Shown: positions 36,412 through 47,752, counted from the stretch's first letter. The stretch: 64,000 nt of DNA from JAEZBP01 sp963832725 (GCA_963832725.1 CAWHVG010000001.1:868001-932000), one strand, 5' to 3'. Notes: generated from the sequence alone by a model not told the origin. A program made the numbers and translations.

Positions 36412-38835
36412 ATGCCGCTTACCCTGGCACAGCTCGAACGCCACCTGTTCGGCGCGGCGGACGTCCTGCGGGGCAAGATGGATGCCTCGGAGTTCAAGGA
36501 GTACATCTTCGGGATGCTGTTCCTGAAGCGCTGCTCGGACGTGTTCGAGGCCCGCCGCCAGGAGATCATCGCCGAGCAGCTGGCCAAAGGGCCGCACGCG
36601 CCAAGAGGCGGAGCAGCGGGCGAGACGCCAAGGGCTACTACCAGGACACCTTCTTCGTCCCCGAGCGGGCCCGCTGGGAGCACCTGCGCGACGAGCTGCA
36701 CCACAACGTCGGCGACGGGCTCAACAAGGCCCTGGGGGCGCTGGAGGAGGAGAACACCGGCCTGGAGGGCGTGCTCCACCACATCGACTTCACCCGCACC
36801 GTCGGCAAGTCCAAGCTGCCGGACAAGAAGCTGCGCGAGCTGATCCAGCACTTCAACCGGTACCGGCTGCGCAACGAGGACTTCGAGTTCCCCGACCTGC
36901 TCGGGGCCGCCTACGAGTACCTGGTCGGCGAGTTCGCCGACTCGGCGGGCAAGAAGGGCGGCGAGTTCTACACCCCGCGGGCCGTGGTGCGCATGATGGT
37001 CCGCCTGGCCGACCCCAAGGAGGGCATGCGGGTCTACGACCCCTGCTCGGGCTCTGGCGGCATGCTGATCCTCTCCGCCGAGCATGTGCGCGAGCACGGC
37101 GGCAACCCGCGCGACCTCGGCCTCTACGGGCAGGAGGACAACGGCGGGGTCTGGTCCATCAGCAAGATGAACATGATCCTGCACGGCATCCCGGACGCGG
37201 ACCTGCGCAACGGCGACACCCTGGCCGAGCCGCTGCACGTCGAGGGCGGCGAGCTGATGCGCTTCGACCGGGTCATCACCAATCCGCCCTTCTCGCAGAA
37301 CTACTCGGCCGAGGGCATCCCCTTCGCCGAGCGCTTCCGCTACGGCTTCTGCCCCGAATCGGGCAAGAAGGCCGACCTGATGTTCGTGCAGCACATGGTC
37401 TCGGTGCTGCGGGCCGGTGGGGGCGGGATCGGCGGCATTGCACCGTCATGCCCCACGGGGTGCTGTTCCGCGGCGGGGCGGAGCGCGAGATCCGCAAGGG
37501 CTTCATCCAGGACGACCTGCTCGACGCCGTCATCGGCCTGGCCCCGAACCTGTTCTACGGCACCGGCATCCCCGCCTGCGTGCTGGTGCTGCGGGCCAAG
37601 GGCGCGAAGCCCGCCGAGCGCCGGGGCAAGGTGCTGTTCATCAACGCCGATGCCGAGTACCGGGCGGGCCGGGCGCAGAACTATCTGGAGCCCGAGCACA
37701 TCGAGAAGATCGTGAACGCCTACCAGCGGTTCACCGATATCCCGGGCTTCGCCGCCTGGTGACCCACGCCGCGCTGGCCGAGAACGACTACAACCTCAAC
37801 ATCCGCCGCTACGCCGACAATGCTCCGCCGCCCGAGCCCCAGGACGTGCGGGCGCACCTGCTGGGCGGGGTGCCCAAGGCGGAGGTGGCGGCCAAGGCCG
37901 AGCTGTTCGCCGCCCACGGCTTCGACCCCCTGCACTTGCTGACGGATCGGGACGAGCGCTACTACGCATTCCGCTCCGAGCTGAACGGTAACGGGGACCT
38001 GAAGCAACGCATCGAGGCGGACCCCGGACTCCAGGACCGGGAGCTGACCCTCACCGCCGCCTTCGACGCCTGGTGGTCAGACCAGGAGGGCCGCATCGTC
38101 CGGCTCGCTGACCCGGGGCCGGGACCCAGGCCCTGATGGTCCTGCGTGGCGAGCTGATGACCTCCTTCGAGCAGGCGCTGGTACCCGTCGGCCTGCTGGA
38201 CCGCTTCCAGATCGCCGGTGCGGTCGCGACCTGGTGGAATGATGCGGCTACGACCTCAAGACCCTCATGGCCCGCGGCTTCGAGGGCGTGGTCGAGGGCT
38301 GGGCGACGACCATCGTCACCGCGCTGGAGGAGGGCGGCAAGGCGGACCCGCTGGACCACAAGCTGGTGAAGGCCCTGCTGCCCGAGTTCCTGGACGAGAT
38401 CGCCGAGGCTCGAGGGCCAGGTGGCGGAGCTGGACGGTACCCTCAAGGCGGCCACGGCCAAGGGGGACGACGAGGAAGAGGGCGAAGGTGACGACGAGGG
38501 GGCCCTGTCCGAGGCCGAGATCAAGGAGCTGAAGAAGAAGCTGCGGCGGCCAAGACGAAGCTCAAGGCCCTGCAAAGGGCTTGCCGACCGTCTGGAGGAC
38601 GCCCAGGCCGGGCTGGACGCCGCGCAGGCCCGGGCGCTGGTGCTGGGCATCCTCAAGGGCGACCTGCGCCGGGAGCTGGACCGCCGGGTCGCCGCCCACC
38701 GGCAGGCCGTGGTGTCCGCGGTCGAGGGCTGGTGGGGCAAGTACCGGGTGACGCTGCGGGCAATCGAAGGGGAGCGGGATGCGGCGAAGGGGCGGTTGGA
38801 TGGGTTCTTGAAGGAGTTGGGTTATGCCGAGTTGA
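36412..38835 (+). pseudogene. hsdM: Type I restriction-modification DNA methyltransferase subunit, multiple frame breaks
   Basis: The start MPLTLAQLERHLFGAADVLRGK has GGAG/GAAGGG upstream. The N-terminal HsdM domain, the SAM motif PCSGSGGM, the catalytic NPPF (TNPPFSQNYS) and the C-terminal coiled-coil extension (LRRELDRRVAAHRQ) are all present and would make about 800 residues. Frame changes occur near 36605, 37440, 37755, 38135, 38240, 38410 and 38550. The one at 37755 is explained by a single missing C in GFARLVTHAAL. Every piece keeps strong family similarity and codon bias, so sequencing indels or very recent decay are both possible. The end is placed at the TGA overlapping a TTG start for hsdS, which is approximate. 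Confidence 0.85.
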
Positions 38836-40142
38836 CGGATCCTGGCCGGCTGGCATGCTCGGACGGTGCAAGACATCGCTGACTGGAGAGCGGGCGGAAC
38901 ACCATCGAAGGCGACCGACGTACTGGACACGGTCTCGATCCCCTGGGTCAGACCGAAGGACATCGAGACCTTCCCTGCTTCATGAACCGAAGACCACATC
39001 TCGGAGCGGCAGTTACTGACGCTCACGAAGGGCACCTGCGAGGCACGGTATTCTGGTCGTCGCGGCAGTGATTCTGGCGCACACGTTCCCAGCTGTCGAT
39101 CACCCGGGCGCGAATGTCGTTCAACCAAGCCGTGACGGCGCTCATACCGAGTCACGGCGTCGATCCGGCGGTTCGTCGCGCATGGCTCGTACGGCACGCT
39201 GTCACCGAGCTCCGGTTGGTCACCGAAGCCGACGCCATGGCACCACAGCTCGATCACGGCGAGCTCCTGATCGCTACGAGTTGCCGCTCCCTCCCCTCCC
39301 CGAACAACGCCGCATCGCCGAGATCCTCGACACCCTCGACGAGGCGATCCGCAAGACCGAGCAGGTCATCGCCAAGCTCCAGCAGATGAAGCAGGGGCTG
39401 CTCCACGACCTGCTGACCCGCGGCATCGACGACAACGGCGAGCTGCGCGACCCCGAGCGGCACCCGGAGCAGTTCAAGGACTCGCCGCTCGGGCGGATAC
39501 CGAGGGGTGGCGGGCCCGTACGATCGGCGACATTTCGGAGTTCGTGACCAGCGGGTCGCGAGGGTGGGCCAGCTACTACTCGAGCTGAGGGCGCCGCATT
39601 CATCCGAATTGGCAATGGTATACCCGCGATCACATCGACCTGAGGATGAGCAACATTCAGCGGGTTCGTCCACCGAATGACGGCGAAGAAAAGCGGACAT
39701 CGCTTGAGACGGGTGACGTCCTCGTAGTCGATCACAGCAGACCTGGGAATCGTTGGCGTTGTACCAGCGGATATCGGTGAGGCTTACGTAAACCAGCACA
39801 TCGCGCTGGTCCGTACCGTTCGGCAGGTCGCATACCCTCGATGGGTTGGCCACTACCTCGCCGCAGGCCCACCACAAGCCAGGATACGACGTCTCGACGA
39901 TCCCGGCGCGAAAGCGGGACTCAACCTACCGACCGTACGATCCCTGCACTGCGCATTGCCCCGAATGGAAGAACAGAGAGCGCTGACCGCCCATCTGGAT
40001 GCGTTAGACGGTGCATCGACGCGAGACTGACCACGCGCAAAGCCCGACTGCTCAAGCAGGGCCTGATGGAGACCTCCTCACCGGCCGGGTCCGGGTCACG
40101 CCGCTCCTCGACGACGATTCGGGTACGATCGACGCGCCATGA
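38832..40142 (+). pseudogene. hsdS: Type I restriction specificity subunit, multiple frame breaks
   Basis: Both target-recognition domains can be followed through changing frames. The first begins near DIADWRAGGTPSKATD and SIPWVRPKDIETF, the hallmark of HsdS N-termini. The central conserved helix reads LPPLPEQRRIAEILDTLDEA, then KLQQMKQGLLHDLLTRGID. The second domain reads ARTIGDISEFVTSGSRGWA, HIDLR and IQRVRPPNDGEEKRTSLETG. The C-terminal helix reads QRALTAHLDAL, then KQGLME and DLLTGRVRVTPLLDDD. At least six shifts are needed and an in-frame TGA lies in the first domain. The two domains would read the two halves of a bipartite target. The stop overlaps the ATG of the DUF4365 gene. Confidence 0.78.
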
Positions 40143-40642
40143 CCCCGAAGCAGCGCCAAGAGGAGATCAGCAAGGCCTACCTCCACGCCGTGGCGGCGAA
40201 GTCCGGGTTCGCGGTGGGAAGCTGGTCTCAGGACCACGGCGGCGTCGACACCACCGTGGGTGCGGCCGCCACCGTGGAGGCCGGCCACCTCGCGCGGCCC
40301 AAGGTCGACGTGCAGCTCAAGGCGACCACGCAGCAGCACCTGGAGAGGGGCGAGTACCTCTCCTGGCAGCTCGACATCGAGCACTACGACTCCCTGCGTG
40401 CCGCGGCTACGCTGCCACACTTGCTGGTGGTGCTCCTCCTCCCCGAAGACGTCGAAGACAGCGTCGAGCACACGGCCGCAGCTCGTGGTCCGCCGCTGTG
40501 GCTACTGGGTGAACATGACTGGGATGGAGGCCGCTCCCCCCGAGCAGAAGACCCAGACCGTGCAGCCCCCAAGACACAGATGTTCTCCCCCGACGCCCTG
40601 AACGAGATCCTGGAGAAGGTGAGCAAGGGAGAGATGCCGTGA
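40139..40642 (+). CDS. DUF4365-domain protein inside the type I RM operon
   Basis: A protein of about 167 residues whose first 120 match the DUF4365 pattern: QEEISKAYLHAVAAKSGFAV, HGGVDTTV and PKVDVQLKATTQQ, with D and QLKAT resembling the D...(E/Q)xK core of PD-(D/E)xK nucleases. The middle shifts frame and back (about 40480-40580), the other frame giving YWVNMTGMEAAPPEQ, so two compensating indels are likely. Its ATG overlaps the hsdS stop and its stop overlaps the next start (GTGA). A nuclease-like or DNA-binding accessory role in the RM system is an inference. Confidence 0.75.
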   Translation: MTPKQRQEEISKAYLHAVAAKSGFAVGSWSQDHGGVDTTVGAAATVEAGHLARPKVDVQLKATTQQHLERGEYLSWQLDIEHYDSLRAAATLPHLLVVLLLPEDVEDSVEHTAAARGPPLWLLGEHDWDGGRSPRAEDPDRAAPKTQMFSPDALNEILEKVSKGEMP

Positions 40643-41787
40643 GCCCCGAGCTCCGCGACGCCGCCCGGGCCATCAAGCCGGTCCCCCTCCAGGAGTACCT
40701 GCGCAACCGCGGCTGGGAGGTCCGCGAGGATCTCAGCGACACCTCCGGCGTGGTGCTCTACGCCCACGACGGCGTCGTCGTCGACGTGCCCCAGCGGACG
40801 AGTACGCCGACTACGCCCGCCGCGTGGCGGAGGTGCTGGCCATCGTGGCCGAGGTCGAGGAGACGACGCCGCTCGCCCTCGCCGGCGAGCTGAGCCAGCC
40901 GGCCGGCGACGTCTTGGCGGTGCGGGGGCAGTCCGAGCTGGCCCGCTCGGGCAACTTCCCCCTGACCGAGTCGATCCGCCTCCGCGAGGGGACCAAGAAC
41001 CTGCTCCTCGCCTCGGCCCACAGCGCCATCAGCCCGCAGGCCTACTTCCCGCGGATGTCGCGCAACGACGCGCCCGCCCTCCTCGCGTCCGTCCGCGAAG
41101 GCCAGAACCAGCGCGGCAGCTTCGTCGCCCGCTTCATCGTCCCGGTCGAGCCCGCGGTCGGGCGGAAGATGACGCTCCAAGAAGAGGAGCCCTACGGCCG
41201 CCGGGTGATGAAGCTCCTCATGCAGGCGCTCGACGGTGTCCGCCGCGTCCGCGGGGTCGGCGCCTACGACGAGCTGCTCTCGATGCAGGGCCAAGGCGTG
41301 AGCGGCAACCTCCTCGCCGCGCTGGCGGGCATGCGCTCGGCCGTCGGCGCCGGCGCGCTCGAGCTCTCGGTCTCCTGGGCCCGCAACCGCAAGCCGCCGG
41401 CCGCCAAGCTCCCCTCCGCCGTGTGCTTCCCGGCCGAGGCCCTCGACGGCCTCGACGCCGTCGCCGAAGAGATGCGCGGCCGCGCCCAGACCAAGGGCTT
41501 CGCGCTGGAAGGCATCGTCACCCGCCTCGACCGCGAAGGCGAAGCCCGCGCGCCCGGCGACATCGTCCTCGGCCGAGCGGCGACGAAGCACGCGACCTCC
41601 GCCGCGTCCACGTCCACCTCGACGCCGACGCCTACGACGAAGCCATCGCCGCCCATCGGAGCGGCAACTCCGTCCGGTCGTCGGCACCCTCCAGAAGGCC
41701 GGCCGCCGCTGGGTCCTGAAAGACGCCTCCGGCTTCGAGCAGCTCCCCGACACCTCGGCAGACGACGACGAGCACCAGACTGAGTAG
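40639..41787 (+). CDS. Unknown protein coupled to the DUF4365 gene, frame-broken
   Basis: The GTG start overlaps the DUF4365 stop. Pieces in successive frames are PVPLQEYLRNRGWEVREDL (to about 40800), then a long central part ADYARRVAEVLAIVAEVEETTPLALAGEL...SRNDAPALLASVREGQNQRGSFVARFIVPVEP, then LRRVHVHLDADAYDEAIAAHRSG and VGTLQKAGRRWVLKDASGFEQLPD. Together this is about 380 residues. The C-terminal HVHLDADAYDEAIAAH and GTLQKAGRRWVL suggest a nucleic-acid or OB-like domain. I do not recognise the family. Breaks are near 40800, 41580 and 41690. The position within the operon makes it an accessory of the RM locus. Confidence 0.62.
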
Positions 41788-41901
41788 CGAAGGCATGTCC
41801 ACTGCCGCTGTTGTCGGCGGTAGGGGAGCCATCTGACCGTCAAACGCGAGCGCATCGTCGGCAGCCATGACAGGGCTCGCTGCGTGGGGGATACTCCTCG
41901 C

Positions 41902-42835
41902 ATGACCTGGATCGACTTCACGGAAATCCCGCCGGCGAACGCCGCTGGGAAGAGTGACGAATTCGAGCTCTTCGCGAGAGCCTTTCTCGAGGCCCTAGGG
42001 CTTCGCACGATCGCTGGACCGTCTCGAGGTCCCGACGGCGGTCGAGATCTCCTCGTGGACGAGGATCGCGGGGGTGCTCTTTCGAAAGACACGACCCGGT
42101 GGCTCGTCAGCTGCAAGCACTTCGCACGCTCATCGTGCCGTCGGGGTTGACGATGAGCCAAGTATTCGCGACCGCGTGGAACAACACGGCGCCAAGGGAT
42201 TCATTGGATTCTACTCCACGGTGCCGTCGAGCGGACTGGAGGAGCGACTGAACAAGCTAGCGATCGGGCATCGAGTGTTCGATCGCGAGAGCATCGAGGC
42301 GAAACTGCTTTCGGAGGACCCACGCCTGCGAGAGGTGTTCGCGCGGTACTTTCCCAAGTCGTACGCCAACTTCCGCAAGGACTCCAAGACTCTGGTTCGC
42401 GTCCTCGACACGCACGTACCTCTCAAGTGTGACGTATGCCAACACGACCTCATGCAACTTCGCGAAGTAGAGGGCGAACGGCTACACCACGGCGTTATCG
42501 GCATCGTGAAGAAGAACGGACCACCCCAACGGGGATCGATCATGGCGGTCTATGCCGCGTGCAAGGGGCCCTGCGACCGTAGACTCGAGAGAAGTTACTG
42601 GAAGCAGTTCCAGTGCCTGACTGGCTGGCTGGACATCGACCATCTGACCATCCCAGGCCTCTTCATCACGGAACAGATCGGTATCATGAACGGCCTCCGC
42701 TCGGGCAACAAGTACGAGGACTCGGCCTTCAAGGGACTGATCGAGATGATGATTGCGATCTCGCAGTCCGTTGTGCGCGACATGACCGTCGAAGAGCGTA
42801 CCACCATGCGAAAACTGCTCGAACTCCAGTTCTAG
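41902..42835 (+). CDS. Mrr-like PD-(D/E)xK restriction endonuclease, frame-broken
   Basis: The N-terminal 80 residues include DEFELFARAFLEALGLRTI and GPDGGRDLLVDE...WLVSCKHF, the GGxD and Cx(K) spacing of Mrr-type nuclease cores (Asp and Lys of PD-(D/E)xK). A one-base shift near 42130 moves into a frame that continues AVGVDDEPSIRDRVEQHGAKGFIGFYSTVPSSGLEERL, also typical of this family. The remaining 180 residues have a Cys pair (LKCDVCQHD) and CKGPC, a possible zinc site, and end with VEERTTMRKLLELQF. The start ATG is at 41902, 114 bp after the unknown gene. It might act against modified DNA, as type IV enzymes do; this is not shown by the sequence. Confidence 0.72.
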
Positions 42836-42907
42836 TGCGGAGCCGGACCCTGCGGAGGGCTACCAAGCCACGAGCCACGCTCGGAGAAGGCGCCGCCCCG
42901 GAGACTC

Positions 42908-43718
42908 GTGGGCGGATGTCTGCTTCCGTTCGGCCTGATACTATCCTTCGATGCGTCCGAGCCCGAATGGATCCGGGAATTCCTGCTCTCCGAGCTGGGC
43001 ACGCTCGAAGAGATGCTCGCCGACACCGAGGAGGATCGGGTCATCGAGCGGATGAGCTTGGAGGCGCGGATGGAGCGGGCTCGTGCGAGTCGCCGCGCTC
43101 GACAATCGCAGCGAGGACGACCTGAGGGCCGAGGCCGAGCGCGGACTGATTGAGGAGTGGCCTGCGGTGCTCGGGACGATGATCCTCCTCTCGCGGACCG
43201 CCCCCAACGTGGGCGGCGAGAATCGGGCCGAACATCTGGATCGGCTGGCGCGATGGGACACCGACCCCATCGACGCGATCCACGACTTCCTGACCGCGCT
43301 CCACGGTCTCGACGAGCAGCGCGGCGACTTCAGCGACCGGGCCGGCAACGCCGAGTCCGCGGTGTACTTCCTGGCGTACCTCGGCCGCTCACGGGCTCGG
43401 ACGCGTCAGCTCCTCGACATCTACATGCCGCTCCTACGGCCCGGTCTTTGGGACAATCAGTTTCGCTGGCGCCTCGAATTCATCTTCTTCGAGTCGGCCT
43501 GGGCCGAGGTGTTCGACGAAGGGGGAATCGAGGAGCCAACGTCGGACCAGGACTTCGACTGGCCCGGCAGCCTGAATGACCTCTCCCGCGCCGAGCGCGG
43601 CGCGTTCCTCGCCATGGCCGGGCTGTCCGTCCTTCCCTATCCCGAGCGGCCGACCGTGGCCCCCTGGAACGAGGGACACATGAACCTCGCGTGGCTGACC
43701 GCGGAGGTGGAGCGATGA
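42908..43718 (+). CDS. Unknown helical protein before hsdR, frame-broken
   Basis: The first frame (GTG 42908) reads LPFGLILSFDASEPEWIREFLLSELGTLEEMLADTEE...MERARA. The second, from about 43083, reads VAALDNRSEDDLRAEAERGLIEEWPAVLGTMILL...HLDRLARWDTDPIDAIHDFL and continues to AWLTAEVER. They probably form one helical protein of about 265 residues joined by an indel near 43085. Two overlapping genes are also possible. No family is recognised. The stop overlaps the hsdR start (ATGA), so its product is made with HsdR. Confidence 0.55.
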
Positions 43719-46700
43719 GCGGCGGGCCGGAGTGGAAGGAGGTCGAGAGCCTTTCCTCAACCAGCTCGCGTCGATGGGCTGGAAGGTCGTCACGGGCAAC
43801 CTCGATGAACCGTCGGTGACGGGCGGACGTCGTTCCGGCAGGTGCTGATGCGGCGGGAGCTGCGCGAGGCGCTGCGGCGGATCAACAGGGCGGGACGAAG
43901 CCCTGGCTCGACGACGCGCGGCTCTCACAAGCGGTCAGCGCGCTCGAGCGGATCGGGCATCAGCGGCTCATCGAGGCCAATGAGCAGGCGACGGAGCTGT
44001 TGCTGGGCGGCATCTCGGTGGAGGGGCTCCCCGGCTGGGATCGAGGGCGCGCCCGGAACATCCACTACGTCGACTGGGAGAAGCCCGAGAACAACAGCTT
44101 CATCGCCGTCAGCCAGTTCAAGGTGGACTGCCCAGGCCGGAGGAAGGGTCCATCGGCCCGACATCACGCTCTTCGTCAACGGCATCCCGCTGGTCGTGAT
44201 CGAGTGCAAGAGCCCCACCGTCGCCGAGCCCATCGCATCCGCCATCGACCAGCTCCGGCGCTACTCGAACGCGCGCCGGGCGGCGGCCGAGGTGGAGGAG
44301 GACGAGGGCAACGAGCAGCTCTTCCACACCAACCAGTTCCTGGTCGCCACCAGCTACGACGAGGCCCGCGTAGGCACGATCGGCGCCGGCGCGCGGCACT
44401 ACCTGGAGTGGAAGGACACGGCGCCCGTACCCGCCGAGGAGGTGGCCCGCGAGCTCGGCAAGGAGACGCTGTCCAGCCAGAACCGGCTCGTCGCAGGGAT
44501 GCTGCGGCCCGCGCACCTGCTCGACATCGTCCGGCACTTCACGCTCTACCAAACGGTCAGCGGCAAGACGGTGAAGATTGTCTGCCGCTACCAGCAGTTC
44601 CGGGCGGTCCACCGCGCCGTCGATCGGCTGCTCCCGGCAAGACGCGGCTCGAAGACGGCGAGCACGACCGGCGCGGCGGGATCGTCTGGCACACACAGGG
44701 CTCCGGCAAGAGCCTGACCATGGTCTTCCTCATCCGGAAGATGCGGTCGAATCGCCGCGCTCCGGCGCTTCAAGGTCGTCGTCGTCACGGACCGGCGCGA
44801 CCTGGAGCGCCAGCTCGCCGACACAGCCGCGCTGGCCGGCGAGACGGTGGAGCGCGCCCGCAAGGTGCGCGAGGTCAAGAAGGTCCTGCGTCGCAAGGGC
44901 CCGGGGATCGTCTTCGTGATGATCCAGAAGTACCAGGACCGCGACGCCGAGGAGCTGCGCCCGGAAGAGGAGGCGCCACCAAGACCTCGGCGTGCTGAAC
45001 GAGGACGAGTCGATCCTCGTCATGGTCGACGAGGCCCACCGCTCACACACGAACAAGGCCCACGGCTACATGATGAAGGCGCTGCCGAACTGCGCGCGGA
45101 TCGGCTTCACCGGCACGCCGATCATCATGGGCGACAAGAAGCGCACCCACGACATCTTCGGCGAGTTCATCGACCGCTACACCCTCGAGCAGGCCGAGCA
45201 GGACGGCGCCACGGTGCCGATCCTCTACGAGGGGCGCACGCCGAAGGGAGCGGTCTCGGAGGGCGCGATCTCGACCAGCTCTTCGAGGACCTCTTCGACG
45301 AGCCGGACCGCGCGACGCGGGAGGCCATCAAGCGGAAGTACGCGACGAAAGGCGCCATCTTCGAGGCGCACAAGCTCATCGAGGCCAAGGCGCGCGACAT
45401 GCTCCGGCACTACGTGGCCAACATCCTGCCCAACGGCCTCAAGGCGCAGGTCGTCGCCTACAGCCGGCGGGCGGCGGTGCGATACCAGCACGCGTTCACC
45501 GAAGCGCGAGACGACCTGGTGCAGGCTGCCCTCGCGCTCGACGAGGAGACGCGCAAGCTCGATGACCTCGCCTTGTCCGGGAAGCCGGCGAAGCTGCGCG
45601 CCGCCGTCTACGCCGCCCGACAGCTCGACGCGCTGAGGAGCTCGAGTTCGCTCCGATCATCTCGCCCGCGCACAACGACCCGGAGGAGTGGGACGAGTGG
45701 AGCGACGGCGGCAAGATCGAGAGCCGCATCGCGCGCTTCAAGAAGCCGCTGCCGGAGCCCGGTCAGGAGGGGGACCCGCTGGGGTTCCTCATCGTGAAGT
45801 CGATGCTTCTCACCGGCTTCGACGCGCCAATCGAGGGCGTAATGTACCTCGACCGGCCGATCCGCGAGGCCGAGCTGCTGCAGGCCATCGCCCGCGTGAA
45901 CCGCACCGGCCACGGCAAGAGGCCGGGATCCTCGTCGACTACTTCGGCCTCGCGCACCACCTGAAGGAGGCTTTGTCCGCGTACAGCGCCGAGGACGTGG
46001 AGGGCGCGCTCAAGAGCCTCAAGGACGAGATCCCGAAGCTCCGCGACCAGCACGCCCGCGTCTTGGGCCTCTTCCAGAGCCGCGACGTGGACGCCTTCGG
46101 AGGACATGGAGGCGGTGCGGCTGCTGTCCGACGAGCGACTCCGGGCCGAGTTCACGGTGAAGCTCAAGCAGTTCCTCGCCACCCTCGATGTCGTGTTGCC
46201 ACGCCCGGAAGGTCTCCCCTTCGTCCGCGACGCCAAGGCGCTCGGCGAGGTCTATCACCGCGCCCGCAAGCGCTATCGCGAGGGGATGCCGCCGCTCGGC
46301 AAAGACGTCGGCCACAAGGTGCAGGCGCTGATCGACGAGCACGTCATCTCGCTCGGGATCGATCCTCGCATCCCGCCGATCTGCCATCACCGACGCCAAG
46401 TTCGCCGAGCAGGTGGGCCGCCAGGTCAGCGACCGCGCCAAGGCGTCCGAAATGGAGCACGCGATCCGGCACCACATCAAGAAGAAGCTCGACGAGGATC
46501 CGGTCCACTACCAGAAGCTCTCGGAGCGACTCGATGAGATCCTGACGAAGCTCAAGGACGACTGGGCGCAGCAGGTGCTCGCGTTGCAAGACTTCATCGA
46601 GGAAGCCGGGCGAGGACGGCAGGAGGAAGCGGACGGCCTCGGGCTCGACCCGCAGCTCCACGCCCCCTTCTTCGACGTCCTGAAAGAGGAACGCGAGAAG

Positions 46701-46955
46701 GAAGCCCCCGTTCGAGGCGCCAACGCGAAGTGGCTCGCCGAGGTGACGGTGGACATGGTCGAGAGGATCGTTCGTGACGAGGTGCGGGTCATCGGGTTCT
46801 GGAAGAACGCGACCCGGCAGGAGGCGCTTCGGGCCCGCCTCTTCGAGTTCCTCGACGACCACGACCTCGTGGGCTTCGACCGGCTCGGCGGCGTGGCGGA
46901 CCGCTTGATGGAGCTCGCGAAGGCGAACCGGGGCAAGCTGGAGAAGGAGTCGTGA
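43715..46955 (+). pseudogene. hsdR: Type I restriction endonuclease subunit, multiple frame breaks
   Basis: All parts of an HsdR of about 1,080 residues can be read. The N-terminal nuclease has VVIECKSP (the ExK of PD-(D/E)xK). The SF2 helicase motor has TQGSGKSLTM (Walker A), VVVVTDRRDL, VDEAHRSH (DEAH box), GFTGTPI, YSRRAAVRYQ and LLQAIARVNR (motif VI). The C-terminal region continues to MELAKANRGKLEKES. At least eight single-base shifts interrupt it, for example near 43755, 43900, 44640, 44750, 44980, 45265, 45640, 45925, 46105 and 46390. It would translocate and cleave DNA unmodified by HsdM/HsdS. Its start and stop both overlap neighbours (ATGA, GTGA). Confidence 0.88.
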
Positions 46956-47644
46956 ACCTCACGGTCGACGACCTCTCGTTCGAGCTGCGCCGCACGTCGC
47001 GCCGCCGGACGATGCAGATCACCGTCGACCGCGATGGCGAGCTCATCCTCGCGGCGCCCGAAGAGTGCCCCGTCGACACCCTCGAGGCGTTCGTCCGCGA
47101 GAAGCGCTTCTGGATCTACACGAAGCTGGCGGAGAAAGAGGCCGTGCGGCGGGCGACCCGGGCGCGCCGCTACGTCAGCGGGGAGGGGTTTCCCTATCTC
47201 GGCCGCAGCTACCGGCTGCTGCTCGTGAAGGAGCTCGCCGTGCCGGTGAAGCTCGAGCACGGGCGCTTCAAGATGCGTCGCGACCTGGCGAACGACGGGC
47301 GCGAGCACATGATCGCCTGGTACACGCGGCACGCCCGCCCGTGGCTGGAGAAGCGGGTCGCGCGCTCCACGGGGCGGCTCGGCGCCGAACCTGCCGGCGT
47401 GAGCGTTCAGGACCTCGGCTATCGCTGGGGCTCGTGCGGTCGAGGCGGCCGGCTCTACTTCCACTGGCGCGTGATCCTGCTCCCGCCGCGGATCATCGAC
47501 TACCTGGTGGTGCACGAGCTCGCCCATCTCCACGAACCGCATCACACCCCCGCGTTCTGGACCCGCGTCGAGCGGGCGATGCCCGACTTCGCCGCCCGCA
47601 AGCAGTGGCTGGCCGAGAACGCAGCCGAGGTGATGGGCGTCTGA
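46952..47644 (+). CDS. YgjP-like M48-type metallopeptidase (SprT-like)
   Basis: An intact 230-residue protein of the YgjP/DUF45 family. The zinc motif is VVHELAHLHEPHH (HExxH), with a later Glu/His-rich helix (HTPAFWTRVERAMPDF), and the family motif YRWGSCGRGGRLYFHWRVILLPP precedes it. The first 100 residues form the usual strand-rich domain (RRTSRRRTMQITVDRDGELI). Genes of this family commonly sit next to hsdR. The start overlaps the hsdR stop (GTGA). Its substrate is unknown. Confidence 0.9.
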   Translation: MNLTVDDLSFELRRTSRRRTMQITVDRDGELILAAPEECPVDTLEAFVREKRFWIYTKLAEKEAVRRATRARRYVSGEGFPYLGRSYRLLLVKELAVPVKLEHGRFKMRRDLANDGREHMIAWYTRHARPWLEKRVARSTGRLGAEPAGVSVQDLGYRWGSCGRGGRLYFHWRVILLPPRIIDYLVVHELAHLHEPHHTPAFWTRVERAMPDFAARKQWLAENAAEVMGV

Positions 47645-47752
47645 TCCCGGACGAGGACTCCACGCGAGGTCGTGGCGCCGCCCCGCCGGGCGCGTGAGAC
47701 CGCTCACGGGGTGATTGAGCGCTCGAGGGCCGATGGGGCACCGACATCGGAG

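Noticed and set aside
34590..36597. Long minus-strand frames across the 41-bp array, with repeats such as FNAC and EAAL.
   Set aside because: The unit is 41 bp, so a genuine repeat protein would not keep one frame; the frames stay open only because stop codons are rare in such GC-rich DNA.
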